64,000 nucleotides of DNA from assembly GCA_027422505.1 (NCBI GenBank), contig JAPQWV010001624.1:1-64000 (forward strand), given 5' to 3'. Origin of the DNA: Craterostigma plantagineum. Its lineage: Eukaryota; Streptophyta; Magnoliopsida; Lamiales; Linderniaceae. Below are positions 21,751 through 32,775 of this stretch, in pieces; the first letter of the stretch is position 1; the number at the start of each line of letters is the position of its first letter. The notes under the pieces were generated by a model that did not search any database, was not told the DNA's origin, and saw only the letters and a program-made list of their open reading frames with translations. The translations under genes were made by a program, and so were the position numbers.

Positions 21751-23357
21751 CTTAACTAATAGAGAAGAAAATAAAGTGCAGAAAATAAGCAGATAGTTAT
21801 GATTTGTAGTGTTTAATCAGACTAAATTAGGACTTTAAATTTTTGTCTGACTCCCACTATTTTTCTCAAAACCCTTTCTCCCGCTAGGCATTTCGGAAAC
21901 CTTGTTGAGTTGTTTCATAGTGGCGTTGAGTTCCCCGGGCTACTACAAACTAGCCTCAACTTAACAGCTTATTGGCTCGTTTGGTTAGCCGAGATCGTGC
22001 CCCAGACGTTTCTGTCACACAGAAGATTCAACATCTTCGTCTCAGCCAGGGTCCCTCAGCCGTAACTCGGATCATATTGGGAATGACTGTCCAAGTGCAA
22101 CCTATCAACGTCCTGCTCACCTTCCACTTTTCCGTGAACTTCATCCCCCGTAGGATAACTCTTTATTAGAGGGTGAAGAGTGGTCGGTGAGTGGCAATTC
22201 ATAATTGCATCCAAACTCGTTCACGCAAAGGCAAGGGTTTTGGCACCGTAACTCGGTCAACCGCAACCGTACCCCTAAGTCGTAACATTTTTTGACTTGA
22301 TAGAAGACAGGAGCCTAGCCCCTTTACTCACTTGATATTAAAGGTCTAACCTCGGGAGAATCCTCACAGTTTTAACACGAGCACATTATGCACATTATCA
22401 CATTCGAAACCAACACGCACATAATGGACTTTAATAGTAAACCTAGTTTCAAACTATTAAAGTAAATGTGAAAGATCGGGTATATTTCTAGTTTTATCCT
22501 AATTGTACAAGACAATAACACTCTACGTCTTCGGGCTTTGCTCGAAAGGACGCTTCGGCTACCAGCTCGTTCGTTCGGGTTCCTCTCGATCGACACTCGT
22601 ACGACCGTCATAACATAACTACAATAGCATGTGACGGGGAATCTATCCCTAAAAAACCGTCCGTCTTATCTAATGAAAACTGTAAAGTACAACCCGGGGG
22701 GACCTTGTCACCCTTAACATATCACCCGGCAAAAACCATAACCTAATCCCCAATCAATCACCACGTTATTCAAATAACATGCATCACGACAAATTCAACA
22801 CATTTATTTCCGAGCCTAAATCGAATTTTGGCTTTTAAATGGTCCGGGCCTAGCAAATGTATCTTGCGTCGTAGGATGGCCTAGACCAGGCCCATCGGGC
22901 CTGTGTCGAGGATGCTCGCGCCATGCGACCTGCCAGCCGCGTGCACCGCGCGCAGCCACCGCGCGCACAGTCATACCTAATTTCCGTGCATCCACGCGCG
23001 GCTTTCCCGTGCACTGCGTGCACCCATGTGTGCAGCCCGTGCCTCTTGTGCCGCATACCCCACGTGCGGTCAGCCCTATGCGAGGCGGTACGCCCGCGGC
23101 CAGCTCGTTTTGAGTCGCGCACCCAGCGTGCCTTGCGCGCTGGCTGCCCGTGTGTCATGCGCACCATGCGCACGGCTAGGAGCAGGCCTCAAGCTGCGTG
23201 CAGCCCGCCCTGAGTCGCGCTTCGCATGCGACTCGACGCAGCCCCACTGGCCCCGCGCGCGGGCTGCCTGGGCGCCGTGTGCGCCATGTGCGCGGCTAAG
23301 GCTTTCGGGTTTTTCGTGGCCTTTTGTCATAGTCCCGTGACTTTAACCGAGCCTATT
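21751..23357 (-). other. Copia-B 5' leader with GC-rich stretch
   Basis: 1.6 kb between the primer site and gag, unusually long for a copia leader. The part at 22850-23340 is very GC-rich, with many GCGCGC, TGCGCA and CGTGC runs, in an otherwise average-GC element. Long open frames there on both strands are a by-product of composition: they have no recognisable domains and are Arg/Ala/Cys-rich. The matching region of the right arm (57813-58380) differs by an indel of about 45 bp near 58210-58260. Confidence 0.55.
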
Positions 23358-23369
23358 GCTCTGATACCA
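23358..23369 (-). promoter_or_regulatory. Copia-B primer-binding site (tRNA-iMet type)
   Basis: The minus strand reads TGGTATCAGAGC one base after the end of the 5' LTR, the usual copia primer site complementary to initiator tRNA-Met. Confidence 0.9.
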
Positions 23370-23370
23370 C

Positions 23371-25380
23371 TGTTGGGAATTCCCGAGGGCCCTGGACCCA
23401 CGTTCCTAGAACGGCGGAATTTTAAAATCTCACGAGGTTTCCCGCCTATCCAAGATCGCTCGGCAACAAACACGAGAACGTATTGACATAAAGAGATAAG
23501 AGATCAGCCATGATTCCTTGTTGAAATCTCTTAACGATGGCTAGCTTCGAATCCTTCGAATCCCCGAGGCGTAGTGTCCCTCTCCTACGCCAAAAGCACA
23601 CGAACGGGACGCCTTCTTTGCGCAAGATCGTCAAGCCGGCACCTTACTAACGTCGCAGCTGTTCTTGCATGTGCGGCTAGGCCAAGAACGGACTGCTTGC
23701 TGCCCCTGAGAGAGGGAGTGCGAGAGAGAAAGTGGTGAGAGGAGAAAACTATTAGGTTTTACTCTCTCTTGCTTGTATTTCGAAAAATTATCTTCCACTT
23801 TAGGATCTCGAAAATCCTTCTTTATACCTCTTAGGATTAGCCAAAAATAGGTTATGATGGATGGAGAAAAATCCTCAAACCTCCCCTTTTACCAAGTCTT
23901 CGTTTTACCAAGTAATGAATTCAAAATTCAAACATTATATTTAATTAATTAAATATCCAATACCTTAATTAATTAAAATACCATATTTAGTATATTTTAA
24001 ATATATAATATCCAATATAAATATATTTAATAATTTTCGAAATTTTATCTAATAAAAATTCGAAACTTATATATATATCCGATATACATTATCTAATATT
24101 ATTTCTCTAAGAAAATAATAAAGATCTAAATCTAATTTAAATCATATACTAAATATTCAATATCAAATATTTTATTTCAAAAATATATCGTGAGGTGAAA
24201 ATACCATTTTACCCCTCACTAGTCAAACTTAGTATTTTCGGCCGATCAAGGCTTTGGCCAAGCCCCAAACCCTAATGTCACAATCTAGGACCTAGCCTTG
24301 TCTCTCTCTGATGACGACGGTGTATCGGTTGCCCTTTTTAAGCCCGACTCTCTTGGTTCGTCTCAACCGGCCCAGGAGGTATCTTGGAGTTCGGTATTCA
24401 CCTAGCCATCCCCGTGGTACCGAACAAATCCCAAGTTAAGTACGAATTTGATCTAATCATAATCCACGAACCGACTGTAGATTTTCGTCATACGTATAAA
24501 CCCTTTACGTTTGTCCCGGTCGAGTGAAAGTCACACATAGTCAAACTTATATAACTCGACTCTATGTCGTTTATGTCGGTGAAAGTTCTGAAACTACACT
24601 CCACGACTATCATGAGTCAGTTATATGCTCTGGCCAGAGACTTGGATAAATTCCCGCACATTAAACTTGCCATAGGACGTTAACCTCGAATTTAATCGAG
24701 ACCGTAAATCGCGCTCCGCGGTTCAACCGACAATCACATCGAAAAGTCAAGACCGCATTTCGCCGCTGACCCATGCCACCTTCAAGACGGGCCTAGCAAA
24801 CTAGTGACAAGTCAAGACCTCAAGATCAACCCCAAGTTAACCCTTTCGGTCTAAGGTTCACGCATACTACTACAATCAATCGTTCGATCAAGGACAATCC
24901 AAGCATGTGATCGTTCGATTACGAGTCAGTGTCCAAATACAGATAATCCCCTGATTCATCTTGTATCATTTTACGGGCTCCCACTTCCCAAGTGAACGGT
25001 TGGCACAACCATATTGGACCCATCGACAAACAAGTCGTACGTGTCATTCCAGTCACCCTACTGGAGACTTAGACTTATGGAATATTTTAATATTACAGTA
25101 TCTCAGCTTACTGGTGCCCCTCTCTGTCCCCACAGAATCAGTAACTGAACTGCCAATATTTGGGTTTTATTAATTTGTCTTATCCACCCAGACTGCAAGG
25201 TGAAATCTTTAGACTAACTAATACTTTGCCTTTTAATTTATTCATTCAATAATTAATTAATGGTAAATAAAGTCATTCCATTAATAGAAGTAATCAAATT
25301 ACATCACTAAACACTACACATTAGCAAATTGCCCTCGTACTCCCAGTCCCCGTACGGGATCTAGGACATATACCTCAACA
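23371..25380 (-). repeat. Copia-B 5' LTR
   Basis: 2010 bp, TGTTGGGAATTCC...TACCTCAACA, followed by the TSD aaata at 25381. It carries the roughly 150-bp internal block missing from the other LTR. Nearly identical to the right-arm LTR 55791-57799. Confidence 0.93.
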
Positions 25381-25386
25381 AAATAC

Positions 25387-26231
25387 TGTTGATGCTGACT
25401 AGCTCAGCATTGACAATGTTGAGGTCACATTCCAACCATCATTGTTGTCTGTGAACTGGTCCACCTTCGATTTTATCTTTCACCGTTTAACCTTTATTAG
25501 TGACCTTATTTACTGATATGCAGGACGTGGTTAAGTGCTGGAACGAGTCAAAACGAGTGGATAGCGTGTGGATTCAGCTGAGTGAAAATAGGACTGCACT
25601 GACTAAAAATGGAAGATATGAGATCAACCAATACGGAGAGAAGATTCGAATCAAATATTTACTATATTTGGGGAGATCTTCATGGAGATATTTTGGGAGA
25701 TTATCAAGGGATCTCTTACCGATTCAAACGAGAGCCAAGATCTATAAATAAGAGTTATTTTCGAGCTGCAATCAACGACTTCGAGAGAGCTTTCATGGAG
25801 TAACTTTTGAGGGACACATTGAGCAAAAATCACGAGTATGAGCGATCACGAGAGTTGTCTTTTTAGCCCAGTGTCTCGTTTGCAAAAGTCTTAGGACTTT
25901 GTAGGTTTGCAGAATCGTTAGATTCGTAGTTTGTCTAGGCCTTGTTTGTACTATCTTCGGGTAGTTGTTTTGTAATCCATCTTCGTCGTGGAATTTGCGC
26001 CTTGAGGCACGCAACAAGTTTTTGACTTGCTGCACAAAGTTTACATCTCGTGTTTATCAGTCTTCGTCACTAAGTATTCAAATATTCCGTTGTACACTTG
26101 AGTTAGATTGAGTGTTACCCCAACATTACATCCAACATCCAGTTGAGTTAGATTGAGTGTTACCCCAACATTACATCCAACATCCAGTTTATACTTAGTA
26201 TTTTACATCCATATCGAACGGGACCACTTCA
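25387..26231 (+). repeat. Copia-C 5' LTR
   Basis: TGTTGATGCTGAC...GACCACTTCA, 845 bp. A TATA box TCTATAAATAAG is at 25741-25752. Near the 3' end is a 45-bp tandem duplication (26098-26187) that the right-arm copy (54976-55784) does not have. It is followed after three bases by the primer site. Confidence 0.88.
26098..26187 (+). repeat. Arm-specific 45-bp tandem duplication
   Basis: ttgagttagattgagtgtta starts at 26098 and again at 26143, two perfect copies in a row. The corresponding stretch of the right arm (about 55015-55065) has one copy. Confidence 0.92.
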
Positions 26232-26234
26232 AAG

Positions 26235-26246
26235 TGGTATCAGAGC
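26235..26246 (+). promoter_or_regulatory. Copia-C primer-binding site (tRNA-iMet type)
   Basis: TGGTATCAGAGC three bases after the 5' LTR end. Mirrored at about 54961-54972 on the minus strand in the right arm. Confidence 0.88.
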
Positions 26247-26283
26247 TTACGCTTGACGTTACTAAGTGCTAAGAATCTCTACA

Positions 26284-27878
26284 ATGGATCTTACAAGCTC
26301 AAACCATCTCAGCAAAGTCCCTGTGTTAGACGGCACCAACTATGCTCATTGGAAGGTCCGCGTACGCCAGTGCATCAAATCTATAGATACACGTGCATGG
26401 GAAGTTGTACTCAATGGATACACTCCACCTCGAACTGCCCCAGACGCTGATGGCGAAGTTGTTGACAAACCAATCGACGAATGGACGGTTCCTGAGCGAA
26501 ACACAGCGAGTTCAACGACAAAGTCCTTAATGCCATCTTTTCTTCGGTTGACATCTTCATGTTCAAAATCATCCAAACTGCACTACTGCGAAGAATGTGT
26601 GGGATCTACTTCAGAGGTATTGCCAAGGTGATGCGAGTGTAAGGGAAACCAGACTACGGCTTCTCCTCAACCAGTTCAAAAACCTCAGAATGAAGGAAGA
26701 TGAGGACATCACCACGTACTTCGGCAAGATTCTGACGATTTCAAGCGAGTGTGCTAGCCTCAGAGATCCGATCTCGAATAAGGTATTAAATTCTAAAGAT
26801 GTTCGTACTCTAACTGAAAAATTTAATGTGAAGGTAGCGGCGGTTGAGGAAGCACACAACTTGGCCAATATGGACTTCAACACGTTGATAAATATTAGGT
26901 TCAAACCGAGGATGACTCTGACGAAGATGAGAATATGGCTATGCTTGTGAAACAGTTCACGAAGTTCTTGAAGAAAAAGAATGTGGAGTCGAATGTTGGC
27001 CCAACATTCAAGAAAGATCAGAATTCAAAAGAACCGTTGTCTGCTCCTCCGTTCATCAAACGTAAACCAGATGGAAAGAAGAAGAACTTCAACTGGGAGT
27101 CAGTGAGATGCCATGCATGTTAGGGTTGGGGCCATTTTGCCAACGAATGTGCGAACACCCTTCGCAACCACGCAGAAGCTATGTTGATCGATCTTTCCGA
27201 CGATGAAGATGAAGAACAGTGCCCTAAGGAGTCAAGGCAATCATCAGTAACCATACAGTCCTTCTTAGACAACGAAGAAGAAGATCACAAATCGGCTTTA
27301 TGGCGGTAACTGATGTTGAGCCAACATTTGACTCAACATTTGAGAAACAAATTATATTTTATTATGATGACTCAAACTGTTTTGATGGGTATCTAAGTTC
27401 TGATGATGCCTAGTTAGAAACTGACGTTTGCGCGGAAGTCCAGATTAATGAAGCCGTCAAGATGTTGTCCGCGCAATATGAGAAGGAAAAGGCAAAAATT
27501 CGGAACTAAGAACCACCGTGAAAACACTATCCGAGGAAAATGAGAAGAGCGTAAAGATGATTGAGAGTCTACTTGAAGGGATGAACAAATTGGAGGCCGT
27601 ACTGACACATAACGACAAAGAAATCGACAAGCTACAGAAGCGAGTCGATGAGGCTGACCGGACCTTTCTAAGATGAACAAGGGTAAATCGACCCTTGATG
27701 AGGTATTATCGTTAGGTATTTTTGATAAGCAAGGTTTAAGATTTAATTCTCAGCCTACTACTGATTCTGTTATTCATGATAGACCTAAGATAGTATTTGT
27801 TAAGGAAAATGCCGAGCATGTCACGAATGATAGAAGTGAGACTGTGATCATTAAGAAAAGTACTAAGCATGCTGCCAC
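26284..27878 (+). pseudogene. Copia-C gag (N-terminal and middle part)
   Basis: Starts at ATG 26284 (MDLTSSNHLSKVPVLDGTNY), first ATG after the primer site. Seen in order: an N-terminal gag motif DGTNYAHWKVRVRQCI; a UBN2/retrotran-gag-2-like helical domain across a frameshift near 26500 (KNVWDLLQRYCQG, then LLLNQFKNLRMKEDEDITTYFGKI); a basic KKK-rich stretch; a first zinc knuckle in which a TAG stop at about 27121 replaces the residue after CHAC (C-H-A-C-stop-G-W-G-H-F-A-N-E-C); then an acidic and coiled-coil tail. The hAT-like element cuts it after KHAA at 27878. The rest, with a second knuckle, is at 39450. Confidence 0.8.
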
Positions 27879-28461
27879 CATGGTTCGCCAGATCGCCGTC
27901 AAGACGTCCGGAACGGCCGAGTTGGAACCGGAACGATGGTCTCCGTGCCAAAGTTCCGGTCTTTTATCGGATCTGATTGCAGCGGCCGAGAAAACGGTCG
28001 GATCGGCATTTTTTCGGTGGAACGACGATTTTAGAACGGGAACGCCGAATAATCGGATGGATCTGGTATGTTTCTTCAGATCAGGTCGATCGAAGAAGAC
28101 GGTGAACAGTAACCCTTATGATGGGTTTATACTTGGGCTTATCTTTTATTGGGTCTGTCATTCAATTATAATGAGAAAAGACCACTAAATAAATAAAATC
28201 TGAAAATTCATTTACAAATAATAATTACTTTGAAATAAAATGTTAATATCCAGTTTTCATTAGTAAAAAAATTAGCCGAATTTTTTGTAATTCCATCTTT
28301 TAAATATATAATTAATGATTAACAAATCAATATATTAATTTTTCAGCCTAAAAAAAATACTAATATTTAATTTAATTAACATAAATGTCTATAAATAATT
28401 TTAAACTCTAAATAAAAATAACTGAGCGGAACGTCTGTTACCGTTCCGATAAAATGCAATG

Positions 28462-30029
28462 TGAAGATATAAATGTGCCTAAGAGGGGGGGTGAATTAGG
28501 CTTATAAAATTTTATGCTTCTTTTACAAAACCTTAGTGTGGTGACTTAGATATGCCAAATAATAATGGGACGAGTATGCCTGTTATATCCTAGTACCGTC
28601 GGATGTGTTTCGGGTCTGTCTCACAGTGATAACGAAATAACTGAAAAGTAAATGCGAGACAGGATTTTTATAGAGGTTATATCCCCAACTGGGATTTACT
28701 CCTCTCATTGGGATTTGCTTCCCAAGAGTTTAACCAATCACTATAATGCACCGTAGCTGGATACAAAACTGATTGGTTAGCCCAATACACAACCGAAAAA
28801 GTCGAACACTAGACACTACTAGGTTACCACACGCCGAGTTTCGTTCCTCAGAATCTCCTTGATCCCTACAGACACAGCTCGCTACCGAAGGGCCCCCGGA
28901 CTTGTCCTTCCCTTCACGTGTGCGTAAACGTCGACCTTGCCTCCTTGGTATTGCTCACGTCCGAAGACAACACGTCCGAAGACGAAGATTTAATGGCAGG
29001 GGATGATGGAATATCGGATAAATCACTCGCTCAGTGATGGATAGGCAAGTTAACGCTCAGTAAGGCAGAAAGCTATCGCAAGTGAATGGCTCAGGAATCT
29101 CTTAGTATCTCTCTGCTCAAAAATCTCTCGTAGGCTTAAATTCGCAAATTCTGTGTTCTACGAAAGTCTAAAGTGCAACTCATATATAATCCTTTTCTAA
29201 TAGCACTTCACATGGAAAGTCATATCAAACAATAATCACCAAATCAAGCATAGTTTCCATGTAGCTTTCGAGTCAATCATACCATATAAATCATGCTTCT
29301 AATAAATCATCACAACGGTTATATAGCACATTAAAGCATGATTATATTCCATATAAAAGCTCAATTTCGTTCTCAAGCATATTCAACCACTTCGAAAGCA
29401 TAATCAATATATTTACCATGTTTAGCACACATCATATCAGAGCTTACTTAAATCGATTTATCACATTATGGCACAACTTTCCTTATTTCAGAGATATCAC
29501 CCGTTATACCACATACCATATAGGAGCACTTTATCCATAAGGTTAATCAAATCAAATCTTTCCAAAATATAATAATCCAATCAGCATAAGGAAAGATATT
29601 AATTCAATATTGCACATTAAATACAGTGGAAAGCATGCAAGAATCGTATAAGTGATTTTCGTCCAGGAATAAACAAGTATCAACGGATATATCACATTCC
29701 ATATATAAACAGCATATTTTCCTTTTATAACTCAGTAGGATATCTCATGCATTATTTCCATATATAGCACAGAACGATATATCCTATCTCATGGACTGTC
29801 TATAACATGCGATCACCTAGTTCCATCAAATCATCACAAAATCACACGCACTTCAAATATTCAACACTTTAACAGTTTTCATCTCATTAGCAATGCATGG
29901 TTGAACATTATCATGAACTTAGACATTTTATTTGTCCCAAATCGAATTGCTTATTTTATAGAGCTAATGTCATTACAATTACATCGTTCATCAAAACTCT
30001 CCAACATATATGGACCAAAAAGGTCAACA
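28462..30029 (-). repeat. SIRE 3' LTR, left copy
   Basis: TGAAGATATAAATG...AAAGGTCAACA, 1568 bp. It lacks about 130 bp (after ccacttcgaa near 29395) that are present in the other LTR of this copy and in the equivalent right-arm LTR, so the loss is left-arm specific. Confidence 0.92.
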
Positions 30030-30610
30030 TTCTCCCCCTTTTTGATGATGACATGTAATTGATGCAGCATGGAAGGAAGTAAGCATATTCGATTACGCAA
30101 GTCCTAGCGCATATGTCTAAGTGTTCCATAATCACAAAGCAGAGCATACGATATATCCTAATCACATGTGATACCCATTTGCTCCCCCTGCCTATGTGCA
30201 GTTATCTCTTTGACATGCATAAGATATATCATGATCAAATTTTGCTCCCCTGCCTAAGTGCGGATATATCCTATCTATTTCTATGTTATATCTTGAGTAC
30301 AAGATGTCGAAATTTACCCGTGAGTGTGCTCCCCTACTGCGCATTTTCCAAGCATGGTTCAAGCAATCATGTAATCATCGCAGCAGGCACTTAGCACAAT
30401 CAATTCGCACATTCAAGTATCAGAGTATAAGATCAGTACATGGTATATCCATAGATCAGAGCAAAGATGTTAGATATAGAAGATATATCATAAAAGCAGC
30501 AAAATATTATATTAGGGTTCAACGAACTTCCCTTCATACCAAAAACACTTAGACTTAGACGCAAAACGCCTAAAACTTACCTTACTACTCCCCCTTCATT
30601 ATCAAAAAGG
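30030..30610 (-). promoter_or_regulatory. SIRE 3' purine-rich region with repeated polypurine-like tracts
   Basis: The tract next to the LTR (minus strand AAAAAGGGGGAGAA, 30030-30048) is the expected polypurine tract. Further tracts with AGGGGGAGCAAA, AGGGGAGCAAA, TAGGGGAGCA and AAGGGGGAG occur at about 30178-30192, 30243-30257, 30328-30342 and 30588-30600, several followed by a GATATATC motif. The arrangement looks like a diverged tandem array of one PPT-bearing unit. It is conserved in the right arm (50460-51026). Confidence 0.6.
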
Positions 30611-30697
30611 TGGGAGGGATACTTAGGAACAAAACGATACTAGCAGAGCGGAATAACCTAGGGGCTACTAGGAGCAGAATGGAACTAGAGGGGTAGC

Positions 30698-32228
30698 CTA
30701 CTGGCTTGAGGATGTTTCAGAATCGGCGGGCTTAGGAAGGGACATCTTGACGAGCTTCGAGAGCTTGGATAGTTTCAGTGACAGCTCGGTATACTGCTCT
30801 TTGAGCTTGCGGAAGCGCTTCTGATTATCAGCCTTGATATCGGAGATATCTCGGCGCAGCACTGAGATTCCTGCCTTCCCTACGCTCAGCTCATCCTCGT
30901 AGTCATCGTCCTCATCGCTTTTGACCTTCGCTTTCCCTTTCGCATCCGATCGTTTCTGGGAGCTATCCACTGATCTGTTCTCCTTGACCTTGAACCAGCC
31001 TTGACCTTTAGTTTGATGAATGCCCATGCGTTTCAGAGTCACAAGATCCACAATGTGGATGGCCGTATCTTCCCATGCCGGCGGCATCTGGATTTTCTCA
31101 CACTCAAGGAAGTGCGTGAGCAACATCCCGTAAGGCAATGCCTTGTCTGTGCTTTCAACAGCCTGGATCATGTGCTTCAGGATCACATACCCGAGATTGA
31201 ACTTGCGATTCTGGGATATCATGTACACGGCAAAAGTGCTCATGAAATTCATAGTGGTAGAGTGGCCGCCACTTCCGATTTTGGCACTCCACAAGGTCAT
31301 GTTCAGCAGCTTATGAAGGAAGAAGAAATATATGGGAAGTTGATTGAGAGCTTCTCCGTCTGAAAAGCGGGGCTTAGTACGGGTATTCCAGAGTTTCAGA
31401 AGGACATCACTGGATTCGAAACCATCATCATGGCACCAGTTGTTCATGTCGTAGTGGCAGAGGGGTTCATCAGGAACTCCAAGCATCTCGTTGATCTTCT
31501 TCGTGGTCCAGTGGATTCTGCCTCCCAGCACATAGGAGCGGACATTGATGTGTCCTTCATACTCGTCGTAGTCAAAGTTTGCGTAGAAGAGCTTGACAGC
31601 TTCTGGGTAGTAGGGCTTGTTGATACTCAGGAATTTCTCCCATCCGTAGTCTTACAGCCAAGTGATAACAGTTCCAGCAGGTAGTTTGTCGCATGCGACG
31701 CCTCGACCACGAGCGATGTCACGCTTGCTGAAGCTTTTGTAGACGGTTCGGTTACTTTCTTCTAGGAACAGGGCTTCAACTGGGATCTCAGTTGGGTTGG
31801 ACAGATCAATGGAAGGGATATCAGAAGTTTTAGGGCTTGGTTTTGGAGACTGCGAGGCCCCATCAAGTGGGGAAGGAGATTTCTGGGTTTTCTCTGGCGT
31901 TGGGCTTTTAGAGAAGGGACTTCTGGGTTTCGTCATGAATTTCTTCAGCATCCTCTTGACTCGAAACAGATTTTTCAGGCTCGGGTGATCTCACAGGGGT
32001 TGTTTTCTTGCCTTTCTTCTTCTTCTTCATGGGAATCTTAGAGGGAGATGGTCCTTTCTCAACCGATTTGTCTTTTGAATGGGTTTTTCGAACAGGGGTG
32101 GTTGATGGTGAAACTGGCGTGGATGAGTCTGGAGCAGCATCGGATAGGTCTTCGTCTGATGGAGGTTCCTTTCGTTTACGGCTGGATGATTTGGGAAGAG
32201 CAGTTTTGGATCCGGAAGTTCTAGCCAT
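30698..32228 (-). pseudogene. SIRE extra ORF (putative plant transposon protein domain)
   Basis: Read from ATG 32228 leftwards for about 510 residues. The N-terminus is Ser/Pro/Lys-rich and disordered (MARTSGSKTALPKSSSRKRK, then KKKKKGKK, a nuclear-localisation-like run). After a frameshift near 31930 come SIDLSNPTEIPVEALFLEE and a stop (TAA at about 31651) where the frame otherwise continues into YGWEKFLSINKPYYPEAVK. The globular part, NVRSYVLGGRIHWTTKKINE, then LPIYFFFLHKLLNMTLWSAK and ALPYGMLLTHFLECEKIQM, matches the putative plant transposon protein family (Pfam PF20167 type) found downstream of pol. The C-terminal heptads (about 30720-30870) form a coiled coil. Its role is unknown. No signal peptide or membrane segment is seen, so an envelope function is not supported here. 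Confidence 0.72.
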
Positions 32229-32479
32229 TGATTAGGGTTTGAAGGTTGAGAGAAGTTTGAAGAAGATGATTGAATGATGAAGGTTGAGGAACGGTTTGAA
32301 TCTTTTAATGGAACAAGGTCGGTTTATTTTTGGAAGAGATAAGATGGATTTCGAATTTTGAAATTTGAAATTTCAAATTAGAGAGAGGAGAAAACTGTCA
32401 GAAATATCTGACTGATTTGACGGGATCTCATGATTAAGGAAGGGATGTGACTAGACTGAATAGGAATATATATTAAATA

Positions 32480-32765
32480 AATGAGTTCCCTAAAATAACT
32501 GAACGGCTTGAGAGATATCTACGAGTTCCTTCCTAAAATAACCTGATCACATTTAAGGGCAGATCCAGAAGATCGGATATTCCTAAAATAAACTAAATGG
32601 CTGAAGGAATGTGCAGGAAGAGATAACTACGAATTTCTTCCTAAAATACGAGAATCATACTTAAGGAAAAGATCTATAAGATCCACGAAATATTCTAAGG
32701 GCTGAATGAATACCTTAAGATAGGATAGCTAAGAATTTCTATCTAAAATAGAGTAACCTAGAGAA
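32480..32765 (-). repeat. Imperfect ~100-bp tandem repeats between RNase H and the extra ORF
   Basis: Three diverged units marked by cttcctaaaata or ctatctaaaata at about 32529, 32638 and 32738, each preceded by a GGCTGAA/GGCTTGAG block and followed by TTAAGG. Spacing is about 100-108 bp. The same array is at 48300-48570 in the right arm. Non-coding; it may hold the promoter or splice sites for the extra ORF. Confidence 0.6.
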
Positions 32766-32775
32766 AATGATGGAA

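Larger units (their letters stand above)
8731..25380 (-). mobile_element. Copia-B: Ty1/copia retrotransposon, split by a gypsy insertion
   Basis: A near-complete copia element on the minus strand. LTRs are at 8731-10573 and 23371-25380, and the 5-bp TSD aaata occurs at 8726-8730 and 25381-25385. The primer site is at 23358-23369 and the polypurine tract at about 10574-10588. From right to left: 5' LTR, a 1.6-kb leader, gag start (21750), the gypsy element 14038-21688 inserted inside gag, the rest of gag, protease, integrase, RT, RNase H and 3' LTR. Without the insertion it is about 9.0 kb. The sequence around LYVDDILLIG and the RNase H block MSGIPYASAVGSLMYAM fit the Tork/Angela-like branch. 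Coding is broken several times. The 5' half recurs in the right arm from 55791. Confidence 0.9.

Noticed and set aside
22850..23340. Several long overlapping frames on both strands in the GC-rich block
   Set aside because: They exist in many frames at once, are Arg/Ala/Cys-rich, have no domain, and lie in the leader of Copia-B; compositional artefact.
23358..23369. tRNA-Met-like match next to LTRs (also at 26235, 37675, 54961, 57801)
   Set aside because: Only the 12-15 bases of a primer-binding site are present; there is no cloverleaf, so these are not tRNA genes.
27879..28188. Long frame running MNKGKSTLDEV...MVRQIAVKTSG...
   Set aside because: It fuses the end of Copia-C gag to the hAT-like element by chance; the part after 27879 is transposon DNA without a recognisable domain.
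31001..31684. Plus-strand frames opposite the SIRE third ORF (also 49373-50056 minus)
   Set aside because: Antisense shadows; the domain match is on the other strand.
30698..32228. Retroviral-type envelope gene
   Set aside because: No signal peptide, no transmembrane segment, no glycoprotein-like Cys pattern; the position alone does not support envelope.
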